This document shows, piece after piece, positions 46,413 through 58,525 of a stretch of 64,000 nt of DNA (within the stretch, counting starts at the first letter, position 1; every line of letters starts with the position of its first letter). Location: positions 3,931,001 through 3,995,000 of the forward strand of contig BTPP01000001.1 in NCBI GenBank assembly GCA_037102815.1, in the 5' to 3' direction. A program made the position numbers and the translations under genes. The stretch comes from Neurospora intermedia (taxonomy: Eukaryota > Ascomycota > Sordariomycetes > Sordariales > Sordariaceae). The notes under the pieces are model-generated. The model was given only the letters and a program-made list of their open reading frames with translations. It made no database searches and was not told the DNA's origin.

Positions 46413-49400
46413 CTTCCCCGGACTAAAAAAAGCTATATAATTAATTAATATTATATAAAATAATAGAAATCCCTATTAAACGAACGGTCCGCTCTCGAAA
46501 AGCCTTTACCGCCGTCGGTAATTGTTGTTGTAACCTCCGCCGCGGAGCTAGAGCCTCCTACTCTGCCTCCTTTTCCTTTTCTTCTTCCTTCCGCCTTTTT
46601 TCCGCCGCCGTCTAAGCCGGTAGGTATAATACTTCCGGGTATCCGTTATAGAAAGCCCGTACAATATCGGGGGCTATAAATATATCGGTGCGCGGCTGCT
46701 ATAACGGCGTATATAGGGGTACTTAAACGACGAAGTATTCCTAACGACCCTTATTATTCTTCCAATACCTATCGATCCTCTCAAACTTATATTTTATAAA
46801 ATCCTTCCTATTATTAGTCTTCCTTATAATTTAACTATAGTTAGTACGAACGTTCTATTCTTCTACGTTTATTTATCCTAGAAGACCCTCTTCGTCCTAC
46901 GGTTTAACCTTACTAATATAGAACGTTGGGCTATACTTTATATTAATTGGGAGTTTGAGCGTAATTCGATAACTATCCGCTTTAAGGATTTCGAACGGTC
47001 CTTTAAAGAGGGGTATAAGCTTAATATAGGGACGGCTAATATTAAAATTCTTAATATTAAAGAGGACTCTATCTCCTTCCTTATATCTTAGTATATTAAT
47101 CCGTTGGACGTTTATATTATCCTTATAATACTATTAGGCTTACTATATTTAATTTATAACGAAATTTAAAATTTATTTAAATCGGTTAGCTACTTTATTA
47201 GCTTTAAAATATTTAACTTATTATACTACTAATATTTTTAGTAGGTATAGGTTAGCAGGTTCGATACCTATACGGGGGTAAAAACCGTAATTAGTAAAGA
47301 AGGGGGAGATACCGGTAATTTTAAAAATTAGGTTATTCCTAGCGAACTTTATAATTAGTAATTAATTTACCTAATTATCCTATACCTAATTAATATAGAG
47401 GCGAAAATATTTTTCTATTTTAGTATTAATATATTTAATTTAACTATTAATAGTAGGGTAGAAAGTAGAGGAGGGTTTAAGAGTAATCTCTAACTATAAT
47501 AATAAGGCTCTCTAGAATTATAAAATAAATTAAGTACTACGGTTAGAGATAATAGAGTTTAGTAGATTGTAAATACTATAAACCCTTTCTATAAAGCGCT
47601 CTACTAATTCTTCCGCTATTAAACCTACAATAGGGATATAATACCGTATCTTAGTAAACCAATCGACGATAACAACGACGTATTTAAATTCTTATTTATA
47701 ATGCAAATAAAACGTAAGTAGGGTAACGTAGTCGACCGAAATATCCTTCTATAGTACGAATAGTACCGCCAATAATTTTAAAAAACTATAGGGGGCGTAT
47801 TATAATAGTTTAGACTTAGTGTATATTAAATAAGCTTTATAATACAACCGGACCGTAATATATATTCTTAATTAAAAGAAGGATCGTAATAGTAGCGAAT
47901 AGGTCTTTTTACGACCCGGGTAACCGGCGGCTAGCGAATTGTAAATATATTGGAGAAATGAAAAATAAAATTCCGTATTAGTAGGGTCGACGAAGATAGT
48001 ACTATAAAAGTATATTCGTCCTTAAATTATTCGGCATTTAGTGAAAGGGATTCGTTTTATATAATCTTTAACTTTTTTAAACTATATTCGATAATTAGGG
48101 TCTAAAAGGTATATAATAATATCCTAAAATATTATCGATTTTTCGTAACCTTCTACTACTAAATTATCTATTAACTTCTTATTTAATACCTCTAGATTGT
48201 AAATATATTCGGTATTAATATCGACCTCCTTACCTCCGTCCTCTAAAACGAATACTCTATTAATAAAGATATTATAATCGAATAAGACTTTATTCCTAAC
48301 TAGTAACTTCTCGTTAACTTTATCCTTAAGTAAGTCTTCTAACTTTCTACTTAATACGTCGGGACGTACTTATAATAATTTAGGGTAATATTTAATTATA
48401 AAATTAAAACGGAAGAGGAATTAAAATTAATATATATAATAAGGAGTAAATTATTTATTAATTATAAAAGTCTTTAAGCTTTTATAGTCGGTAAGGACTT
48501 CGAACGGTTCTTAGGTACCTTCTAACTTAGGGCGCTATTCTTCGAAGGTTTTAATAATAGTAAATAATTCTTTATTATAAATATTATAATTATATTCGGC
48601 CGAAGAATATCGCTAGTTAAAATAAGTAACCGGATATAAAACTCCCTTCTCGTTATATTAGGATAGAATACTACCGTAAACCTAATTCGAAGCGTCTATT
48701 TTAACGACGGTCTATTTAGACCAATTGTAAATTCGAAGTACTAAGCTACTATTAAAAGCCTTTTTAAGGGCCTTAAAGGACTTTTAGTATTAATTAATCT
48801 ACTACCAATCGGCCGACTTCTTTATTAATTTATATAACGGGCTAATAATAATTAAAAAGTATTTAATAAACCGTTGGTAGAAATTAACGAAACTTAAAAA
48901 GCGTTACAACGCTCTCTTAATTTCTAAAACTTCCTAAATTATAATAACGGAGACTTTATCGGGGTCTATTTCAAATCCTCCTAGTATAATAATTAAACCC
49001 AAATATTTTATTTTTATAACGTAGAATTCGCACTTATTAATATCGATTTATAGCCCTACTTAGATTATCCGCTAGAGGACCTCCCTAATATAATTCTTAT
49101 AATTTATTTTATTATTTAAATAAATTAGGACGTTATTAAAATATACTATTATATATACGTTAAGGATATTGTATAGGACGTTATTAATATAATTCTAGAA
49201 AGTCCCTAGGGCGCCCTAAAGGCCGAATAGGCAAATAATAGATTCGTAGAGGCCGAAACGGGTTATAAACGCAATAAACCATTCGTATCCCTCCTTTATA
49301 CGGATCCTATTAAAAGCAGTAATAATATTAAACTTAATAAAAATCTTCGTATAGTAAATAGCGTCGAATATCTCCTTAATTAATAGTAGTAAGTAATGCA

Positions 49401-51300
49401 ATTTTAATATTATATTATTAACGCCCTAGTAATTAATGCAAATATAAATACCGCCGCCCGGCTTCTTTATTAAAAGGATAAAGAAGGTAGCTATTAATTA
49501 TAACGGACGGATAAAACTCTTTCTCAAATTATTATTAATTTATTTCTTAATAATATTAACTTCGACTAGAAATATATAATATAATTTTATATTAGGGGGG
49601 GTTATTCTTAATTAAAATTTAATTTTATAATTATATAATCGGTTAAGCGGGACTTCTTTAATTAAAAATAGGAGGAAGGCTACTACTTCGTTAATATAAC
49701 GCTATCCCCCTATTTTTTTTAGGATAGTAATAATTTCGTTTTTCGTTTTAATCGGGTAGTCGGCCTTATCGAGGAACTTCTTCGTATCTTTATTAGAAAT
49801 TTTAATTAAATATACCCGCCGGATCGTCTCCTTGCAAAATAGCGCATTCTAATCGAAATTGCTGGTTAAATAAATTACTTTAATTAAAACCGCTACTTCC
49901 CGGGATTCTTCAAATAAATAAATACTAATTAAATCGTTAATAAAAGGGTAGAATTAGGGAGGGAAACTTTCCTTATATTATTAACTATAGCCGGCCATAA
50001 TATTTATAATTATCTCTTCAATTAAATCTATATTCCGGACTTCCATTGCAGTAACCAACCTCTTAAACTCAATATAGTTCGTAACGTACGGCTACAACTA
50101 CTAAAATTCGTAAACGAAATTGAAAGTAGCCGTATTAAGTTCCCTAATATTACTTAATTTAATAGAAAAGTTTGTATCGAAGTTACGGTAGCAACCGGCG
50201 CGGGGGTGCTTTATACCTATAGAAACGCGCTAGCCGTTAAAACGGATATAAGGATTGTAGTGTACTAAGCTCTTTATTTTAATTAAAAGAGTAGCCGTAT
50301 TAGTAATACTAACCTTGGATCCGGCCCTATTAATTATTAGTACTTTAACGGGGGGCGAAATAGGTCGATAATCGGTCCGGCTAACGGGTAAAACCGTAAC
50401 GACCTCCTCCGCTATAAATAATAGTAGTGGTAGCGGTAATAATAGTAATTCTACTTAAATAAAATTAATAGCCCCGTTCCCTAAAATTATTACTATTATT
50501 AGTACTGTTACCTCTCTAATTACAACGTATTTCAGGGACGGCTAAAGAGTTAGAGCGACTTTACTATAGATAACCGTAGCCGAAATCCGGTTAGTAAGGG
50601 CTCTTAATACTTCTAATTAATCTTTAGGGAAATTAATAGGCAGATAGCGTCCTTTATATACCGGGCTAATAAAATGTACCCCGTACTAATTGTAATTAAT
50701 TTCTAACTTATAATATTATATTTATAGGAATCCTAAAATAATTAGGTAGTTCTTCGAAATATTATAGATTAGGAAGGTAATTATTTCGGTATAGTACCCG
50801 ATATAGAGTTTAATTATTACCCCTTTAGAAATAATGCCTTTAATTACTCTATTAGCGAGGACGAGCTTCTTTACCTAATAGAGGCAGAAATAAAGGAGGT
50901 TATATTTAATAATGAAAGAGCAATCGATAAAAATAAATATAGAATAGCTAGAATTAATAAAGGTAATACAATAAACTTTATACAATTTAATTATAACGTA
51001 AAAAAATAAGAATATTAAATTTAGGGAAGTAGAACTATTTAACAATTATATCCTAACCTCCTCCAAATCCTCTAACTTTAAAAAATTTAAAACTCGTCTC
51101 TATAATAACAATAAGAAAGGCCTCTATACACAATTAGGTATAAAAGCTAAACGTTTTCCGGCTTATTATAATACTTATTACCGGCTATAGCGGTAGCGGC
51201 GGTAGTAATTAGGGTAGCGGCGGCGGTGGTAGTAGGTACAGCTTCAGTAGTACGGACTTCCTCTCTATTATAACGACCCTTACCTCTTCCTCTACCTTTA
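46413..51300 (-). pseudogene. Element 3 pol with C-terminal chromodomain, RIP-inactivated
   Basis: The open segment 49401-49216 is a reverse transcriptase core reading (KFNIITAFNRIRIKEGYEWF and FGLYE). The usual Leu-Asp-Leu-Arg-Gly-Ala-Phe is changed to IITAF, and catalytic Asp residues are lost to Asn. Integrase and chromodomain follow toward the left LTR. All frames are broken by RIP-type stops. Confidence 0.7.
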
Positions 51301-52960
51301 TTCTTCTTCCCCTTATTATATTAAGGATTTTAAGAGTTATAATTAATTAAAGTAAAGTAATTGCGGGTAATATAACTATTACTATTACAACGACGGTATT
51401 TACCTTTGTAAGTATACTAATTGAAAATATTTTTATAAATAAAAACGGTAAGGTTAACTATATCGAAGTCTATTTTATTACTACCCTAGCTAATAAGAAT
51501 ATTATCGGTAGTATGAGAATTAACGCTACCCGTATTAGTATTAGTACTACTAAAACTTCTACCGGCGGGGGTACTATTACCGAAGATATAGGTATTTATC
51601 TTATAGTAATAGTTAATATCCTCCAAATTATTAGCGACTATATAGTAAATCGCAAACTATTTCTTAAAATCGTCGGCCTTAGGAAGGTCGTAATATACGA
51701 AAGTATTACGGAAGTACTTATTAATCTTATTACATAGGTAATAGACCTTTATAGAATTATTAAAACTATAGAAATTTATTAAATTAATAAATTCCAATTC
51801 AAATTCCGTAAAAGATATATTCTTTATAAAAAACTCCTTAAAGCAATAACCAACGTCCATCTTCAAATTAACGTTCTAAAAACGGGTAACTAAATATTCT
51901 ATAAATTCGGCGCCCGTCTTCTAACACTAGAAATCCGTATCTCCTCCGTTCTAAATAATATCCAGATTATCCTAAATACCGGATAGAATCTTAAGACCCA
52001 AAAATATAGTAGTACATATAATCTTAACGTCCTCGTTAATATAGAAAAAGGGGTCGCACTTCTATTAAGATTAAATATAAAAGCACTATACTTTAAAGAT
52101 CTCGTACCTACAAACGGCGCTAACGTTCTCCTTACTAGTAAAAATCGGCGGATTCTCTACAATCTATTTCAAAGACGATATTTTATTAGTACCGGTACTG
52201 GATACTTTAATAAAATTATTATATAAGGACCTAACGTTAACGCTATAAGACTTAAACGTAGTATAATTTATAATAAAATTATTGAATTTTTTTTAGAGGG
52301 CGTTAAATTCGGCTATTAAATTAAAATAGTCGAAATTCTTCTAATTAAAATCGTCTTAAACCTTAATAACTACTATACGGACAATCTTCAATTCGTCCTC
52401 GCTATATTCGAAGTTAATAGTAATATCCTTATATTAAATAAGGTCGTTATAATAAAAACGGCCAAATAGAACAACAATCAAACGGAAAGCCGGATTTTAA
52501 ATAATAATATTAACTATATTAAAATAAATATAAGGAACAACCTTCTTTTCCTTATTATTGCTAATACTAATAAGAAGATTATTAATTACTATTAAAGGGA
52601 GGAATTCAATGAGCGTAGCTTAATAAATAGTAACGTCGGTAATACTAATAATTTTATTAAATACTTTGTAAATATCGTTCAAATTAAATAGTATACTTCT
52701 AAAAGGGGTACCAAAGTTAATAAAATCATCAATACTACTAACGGGAGAGAAGGACATATAATCGCTACTCTCGTCGTTAAATATAAAAAAGGATAATTGT
52801 ACGAAGCAGTCTCTTATCCCTTAAATAAAGAGTACCTACCCTTATTTACTAAATAAAGGGAGCGGGACTAGAATTATAACTATTATAACTATAATTATTA
52901 ATATTTAGGGTACTAAATTCGGCAACTCGTAAATCGAGGCAACTCCTACACACGCGCGCA
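51301..52960 (-). pseudogene. Element 3 gag region, RIP-inactivated
   Basis: Minus-strand readings with gag character include the open segment 51866-51657 (FKEFFIKNISFTEFELEFINL) and a knuckle-like KYRRCNSNSYITRN stretch near 51,400, with Cys/His mostly replaced. Start codon not identifiable. Confidence 0.5.
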
Positions 52961-53037
52961 CTAATACTAGAAATTAATTGCACAATAAAAAGAAAGGTTT
53001 TACACTATAAATATAATAGTTAAAAAGTACAATTAAT

Positions 53038-53301
53038 TATTACAAGTAAAGGGTAGATAGTAGATATAAATATACGTAATTATACGAAGGAGAAAGGAAG
53101 AGAAATATATAGCCGAGTACCCGGAAGGCTAGCCTTATAAAGGCGGCCAACAACGGTCTGGCAGACCCGCGGCAAGCAACGTTCTAACCAATCAGCTACC
53201 GGCAATAGCCGGCTTGCCGGCAGTGATAATAGCGTACGGCAGTCTTAAAAGCTACTATACGCTAGCACCAGGCACAAGGCACACAGGCTAACCCTGTAAC
53301 A
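53038..53301 (-). repeat. Element 3 5' LTR (right copy, 264 bp)
   Basis: Begins TATTACAAGTAAAGG and ends CCTGTAACA; same length as the left copy, differing by transitions. Confidence 0.88.
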
Positions 53302-53306
53302 AAGTA
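53302..53306. repeat. AAGTA target-site duplication of element 3, right copy
   Basis: Exact match of 46144-46148, directly after the LTR. Confidence 0.88.
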
Positions 53307-53334
53307 ATAGTAATTAATTTATAAAAGGTAGAAT

Positions 53335-53372
53335 AGAGGGGAGAGGAGGCGAGAGGAGGCGAGAGGAGGGGT
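53335..53372 (+). repeat. GAGAGGAGGC purine minisatellite
   Basis: Three to four copies of a roughly 10-bp GAGAGGAGGC unit, in the subterminal part of the Harbinger. Confidence 0.75.
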
Positions 53373-53379
53373 GTTGAGA

Positions 53380-53520
53380 TTATTGTGTGTAAAATTGAAT
53401 TATTTGAGTAAAGTTGTATAAAATCGAATTATTTGAGTAAAGTTATGTAAAATCGAGTTATTTGTATAAAATTGAATTATTTGAGTAATATCGAGTTATT
53501 TGTATAAAATCGAGTGTTTA
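53380..53520 (+). repeat. Tandem repeat of TAAAATCGAATTATTTGAG-type units
   Basis: About six imperfect copies of a 22-29 bp unit built on GTATAAAATYGARTTATTTGAG. It lies in the Harbinger piece 3' of element 3. Subterminal repeats of this kind often bind transposase. Confidence 0.75.
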
Positions 53521-54459
53521 ATTTTGGTGAGATTTTACTAATAAAAAAAAAAAGGGTGTTTACTTCTATAATTCTAGTAAAATAATTGTAAATTATCTAA
53601 TTTTCTAATTAGTACTACATTTTTCTAGATCCTTCGCTTCTATCTATCTATATACGTACTTTTCATACCTTTACCCAACTTTATTTATATTATTGCAATT
53701 AGTAGATTATTTATAAAATAATTAATATATATTATTATTTTTAATTTTATTATTTTACTAGTAAAGCGCGCTTATAAATTATTAATTATAATACTAACGT
53801 CGGCCGTACTAGGAAGTTTAGGGGCTTATAATAAGATTATTGCTTTCTCTATCGAACTCCCTAGTATTATAATATCCAACTGCTTTTTACCCCCTTTACC
53901 CCTATTTATATTTACGAATGTAATAATTTAATTAGCGGGAGTTTTATTTAAATTAGTATTAAAGTAGTATTATTATACTTTAGTCATCCTTTAGCTACTA
54001 TTAATCATTCTTACTACTTGCAATACTGCGATCTGTTTTAATATAATAAACAGTTTAGATTTATTACCGCTGTTATTTTCCTCTTTATTATCTTTATTCC
54101 TATTACTAGAATCGTTACCGCCGTTATTATTTTTATTATCCTACTTCGCTTTACCCCCTACTTCGACTTCGTTAAGTAAGTTATTATCTAATTCATTTTC
54201 GTTTTTATAATTAATTCTAATTATAGACCCCTCTTTTTGCTGTATTTCGCTCGGTTTAGCGATATTAAACCTAGTACCCTTCGATTTAAAAAAGATTCCC
54301 TTATATATTTCAATATTACTAAAGGGTTAGTAGCGAACCTAGTCAATACTATACGTTTTAGTACTATAATACTTAACGAAACTCTCCTAATATTCGTTAG
54401 AAATAATAGGCAAATAAGTATTTAGGTTAATACCGGTATTAGAATATTTAGTAAAAAGA

Positions 54460-54740
54460 ATCTACTATATAATATACTACTACTTTTCTATATTTTATTT
54501 ACTCTTTATATAAGTAAAGTCCTATTATTAACCTAGCTACGTTTCGTTATATATATTAATAAAGTAATCCTACGCCTTACTATAATCCTTTTAGTATATA
54601 TTATTAAACTAGCCCTCTCCTTTGTAATATAATAACTAAACTATAAAGGTAGTAGTCTTCTAGGCAGTAAATTTTATAATTCTAATACTATTTAGTACCG
54701 GGACCGGCGCCTTCTTTCTAATTTTCTTTACTACTAATTT
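54460..54740 (-). pseudogene. Possible Harbinger second gene (Myb/SANT-like), degenerate
   Basis: Harbinger elements usually carry a second gene for a Myb/SANT-type DNA-binding protein. On the minus strand near 54,690-54,530 the reading KTTTFIV-LLYYKGEG-FNNIYQKDYSKA, with stops at expected Trp/Gln positions, resembles a Myb/SANT-like block. The assignment rests on context and a short pattern only; no complete frame can be traced. Confidence 0.25.
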
Positions 54741-55330
54741 CCTAACTACTAATTTAATTATCCGCTTCCTTCTAACTAGCGCCAATTGAATTAAAGGAGG
54801 AGTATTTTTAATATTAATAATTTTAATAGCGGGAGGATCTAGTACCGGTTTTTAACCGGCCTTATTTACTAATTAGGCGGGTATAATAATTAGAAAGGGG
54901 AAGGAAGGCGGCTAATTATTATTATAGCCAATAGGTACCGGGTTATTAAAGATATTCTAGATAGGCTCTAATAGTATATCTTCCTCTACTAAACCTAGCG
55001 TTAGGGGTTAGGTATAGAGTTAGAATAAATTAATACCCTCTAATAGAAGTTGTAAGGCTATTTCGGGGATATCTAGTTATTTGGTCGATTATTAGTATTA
55101 TTTATTTTATTTATAATATTACGAATAACGATAATAAGGTTAACCCCTCTTTCTGAAAGCGGTGTAAATTTCTGGGCATTAACTATACTAGATACGGTTA
55201 ATAACAACAAATTTGGTTAATCAAGCACTAATACGGTCATCCCAGTACGGCTCCAGTACGGTTACTACGTTAAAAGTAGTATAAGTACTAGCGTACTGGG
55301 CGCCAGCGCATCGAAATGTAGCGAAATATT

Positions 55331-55368
55331 TCTGCACGTCCCAGCTGTGCAGCGAGCCGATCAGGGCC
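55331..55368 (-). repeat. Harbinger right terminal inverted repeat
   Basis: Reverse complement matches 25477-25514 at 34 of 38 positions by eye; ends ...GATCAGGGCC followed by TAA. Confidence 0.88.
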
Positions 55369-55371
55369 TAA
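55369..55371. repeat. TAA target-site duplication, right copy
   Basis: Matches TAA at 25474-25476. Confidence 0.85.
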
Positions 55372-57461
55372 TCTTAATGGACCCGACCTTGACGACCTGG
55401 AGCTCGAGCTGCAAGCGACACACGCACGAACCACCTCCAGATCTCTAGCCACCACCGTCCAATGGAGTTGAGGGCTGAAGATCTGACCCTGGGCTCAACA
55501 GCGAGTAACAGTTCGGCACTTTACCTTTTCGTTTTCCCAGATGACAGCCAAATCTCGGAAGACGATCATGGATACGGAATCCTTTTGAAGGAAGAAGTGA
55601 AGCGCACAACCATCCGGGGACATCACAATGGTGAAATGACCTGTCGGCCTTCTATGAAAAGTCGAAACGAATCCACATGGGCGCGGGCGGCACAACTAAA
55701 ACGACCGTTGTCCCTAGCGCTCCCGTTGCTGATCATCCCCTCCCGTCCATGGCTGATTTACCATTTCCGTCCCGCTGATGTTTTTTGCGTGACAGAATTG
55801 AAGCCGAGGCCGATACCGACAGCAAGCACTTGTCAGAACGGAAGACCAACACTACTAGCTTCTCCGTTCCCGGAATGCCCTCCCATGTTTTACCCCGAGC
55901 TTCCCCTCCCTCCCGACACCCTTCGTGCCGATCAATCAGGCGTGTACACTACAGGACCGTCAGGCTGTCAGCAGTGGCCGTGTGGGGGGCCGAACTGGCG
56001 ACCCCAATGATCCTGGCATGTTGGCCTGTCTCTTTTTCTTCTTCCCTGCCCCCTCTCTTTTCGGTCTCTTTTCTGCGACTCTTGCGAAACCCTCTGACTC
56101 TCCCCATCGTTCCTACATAACTTCCATTTTCATCCTAGGAGGCCCGTCTGCCCCATCATATCACCATGCAATATGTACGGCCCGATATGTGTCACTATTG
56201 AGGTTGCAACGCATCTGGCCGCCTCCACCGGGCCTTTCTGGGTGCGCCCATCTTTTGAGGACCTCGGTTGCCAGTCTCAAATGATCAGGGAATACAGAAG
56301 TGTCTGTACCTGTAAAACGTAGAGACTGCTGATTGTCCGGGCTGCAGCATCTGGCAAGATTGGCTGTTACTCTTCGATAACTCAGTGACTCCTCTTCGGG
56401 TTCACAGCAGCCTTATCCAAATTTCCTCGTCTGCCAGTCGGCATGCTATGAAGGAAGAGGATGAATGCATGAAGGTCCAACGACATGACCAACTCAGCCT
56501 GTTTACCTCATGTTCGATCCTCGAAAGACAGCAGGTGTTCGCGCCGGACTACACGCAGAATGCAGTATTAATCGGCACCCAACACTCGCCAGTTCTCGCC
56601 AGTCATCTTTAAGAGTATTTGGTTTCCGAGTATTTCCCGGCTGTCTGGTTCACCCTCAATATGATACGAGAAAATGCATTACGCGATGGGCACAATGCTT
56701 AACCGACCCTGCTAAGTCGCCGGGTTGTGTTCAATATAGGGAAGGAGACAAGGGAGATCAGCAACAGTAACGACCGGCTTGACATCCGCGTAGTTGACGT
56801 TGCATTTTCTGCGGCAGCCGTCTGTAAAAACCTCTCTGTCTGATCCCGTTGGTTCCTCGGACAGCTTGTCTACGTAGTGCAACACTGCCAGACCCGTGCC
56901 GCAAAACACTTCCTTTGTACACCATGAGGAACCTACGCAAGTCGAACAGTTTCGGCCCCCATCTTTATCTGTTTTCTGCACCCTCGAGGAACAGAAGCCT
57001 CGGCAGAGAGGTCTCAGCCCTAGGCACAGCCATCACTTAGATAAAATGCTTTAGACGAGGCCTTCAGGTTGTCAGCTGTCCCCAAACAGTTGCGGTAACA
57101 CTACTTACTGACCGGGTCAGTTATTTGCACTTTCATGAGCTTTGAATGCTCGAGTCGCGGGTCACGTCTACGTATGGTTCTTGACATAGCACATGTTCTG
57201 CCTGTCACCGAATCGAGCTCCTCCGGAGGCTTACAAATTGAATAGCCAGGGCATCTAAAGGCACCTGGCGCTTGTTATCAACAACTTGAATGACAATTCC
57301 AGGGACATGGCATAGTTCAGCCTTATCTGGTCCCTAAGGTGCCAACCGTGTACAGCAGCGACAAGTACGGAAAGGTCTGAAGAAGGTCGAGAAACTCGCA
57401 TTTTGCCTATGTGGTATTTATTTACGCTTCTAGCGCTAGCTGCCACAGTAGCAAGCACCAG

Positions 57462-57477
57462 CCCCCCCCCCCCCCCC
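57462..57477. repeat. poly-C run (16 nt)
   Basis: Homopolymer run seen directly; assembly length may be unreliable. Confidence 0.8.
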
Positions 57478-58360
57478 TCCGTCTCTCCTTGGTGATATCA
57501 TGAGACCGTGAGGGCAAAAGAGCCAAAAGACTCTACAAATGTGCAGCGCGGGGCATAGTTGAGTTCGGTAGTTCGCCATAAGGGATAAGTCGGCCACAAG
57601 ACAGCACTCAACCGGTTTCAAACCAATCAAAAGCGCAAAGATTATGGTTTTGAAGGCCATAAGCTGCCGGTCCCGGTATGTCGGTGAGCTCCAAGAAGCT
57701 TTCATCCTCACCTTCACTACTGTGCGAATTTTCCAAATCACTTCAATTCTCAAACACCATTGGCTGGATGCCAAAATCTGTTACTTGGCCATGATCTATC
57801 AGATTGTACAAGCTAACTAACGACTTTACAGTCTCGGTTGTCCAATATCTTTCAGTTCACGGTACTCTCTAAGAAGTCCTGAATTGTGGGAGTTCGCGAT
57901 GAGGAAATCATCGTTCTTCAACCTGGAGAAACGCGCTGGAATTGAAACTGTCGGAAGAGTGTTGGAGCTACAACGTACCGCTGGCGAACTGGCTTCAGAT
58001 GAGGCTCAAAGACAGTCAGAAAGCCATCAAGCCTCATTCCCCCTTTTCATCTGCGATGGGCGGGAAAGCGCATTGTCTTTCTTCTCACATGAACCCTGTC
58101 TTCTTTTTTTTTTTTCCTTTTCTAGCTTCTCGCACTCTGCTACTGCGCGTTTGCCATATCAACACCTACAATGGTTATGCGACCTGGACAATACGAAGGA
58201 TCTCTAGTCTCGGTCTAATGGTCCGACGTTGACGACACCACCACCAACAAATCGTTATCCCGCCACAGGCTTAGGTTGCGATGGCAAAAAATAAAGCCAA
58301 ATCTATGGAAGGCGGGAAACAACGTTGACAGAAACTAAGAAATAAGGGAGAGTCGAAATG

Positions 58361-58366
58361 TATAAA
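58361..58366 (+). promoter_or_regulatory. TATA box of the secreted-protein gene
   Basis: TATAAA 160 bp upstream of the ATG at 58526. A (GAA)n run at 58388-58414 and CA-rich sequence follow, as in fungal 5' UTRs. Confidence 0.5.
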
Positions 58367-58387
58367 TGGACAACGGGTTCCTGCATG

Positions 58388-58414
58388 GAAGAAGAAGAAG
58401 AAGAAGAAGAAGAG
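58388..58414 (+). repeat. (GAA)n microsatellite
   Basis: About nine GAA units in the presumed 5' UTR of the secreted-protein gene. Confidence 0.9.
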
Positions 58415-58525
58415 TAACACAGCATCTCAGCATCACAATCACCATCTTTCTAACGTCCGCAACGACTAACCCCCAAACTCCATCATCTTTCCGGCTCAGA
58501 CCAAACCAACAGGAAAGCACCAACG

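Larger units (their letters stand above)
46149..53301 (-). mobile_element. LTR element 3: Ty3/gypsy chromovirus in the 3' part of the Harbinger
   Basis: Two 264-bp LTRs and an exact 5-bp duplication AAGTA bound a 7.15 kb element. Orientation is minus: a CCGGGGAAG purine tract, read on minus, abuts the left LTR. On the minus strand gag lies at about 52,900-51,300, with a degenerate zinc knuckle near 51,400. Reverse transcriptase lies at about 49,700-48,500 and integrase at about 48,200-46,900. A chromodomain-like C terminus at about 46,800-46,620 reads KYKFERIDRYWKNNKGR followed by an EYFVV strand. The chromodomain marks it as a chromovirus. It is strongly RIP-mutated. Confidence 0.9.
25477..55368 (+). 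mobile_element. PIF/Harbinger DNA transposon carrying three nested LTR retrotransposons
   Basis: The outermost layer of the transposon block. The ends are 38-bp terminal inverted repeats that match at 34 of 38 positions by eye, flanked by TAA on both sides. Removing the nested elements leaves three Harbinger pieces (25477-26365, 45421-46148 and 53307-55368), together about 3.7 kb, a normal size for an autonomous Harbinger. The first two pieces join in frame at the insertion point of element 1 to give a DDE transposase. The third carries a tandem repeat and possibly a degenerate second gene. Internal sequence is poor in CpA/TpG and rich in TpA with CpG kept, as expected from RIP, while the termini are of normal composition. 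Coding capacity is destroyed. Confidence 0.9.
55372..58525. other. 3.1 kb between the transposon block and the secreted-protein gene
   Basis: Composition returns sharply to normal. Open frames such as 55462-56010 on plus have no domain and no splice continuity. A run of 16 Cs lies at 57462-57477. The last about 200 bp hold the promoter of the next gene. Confidence 0.45.

Noticed and set aside
55462-56010. 182-codon plus-strand frame next to the transposon block
   Set aside because: Composition like translated intergenic DNA; no domain or splice partners.
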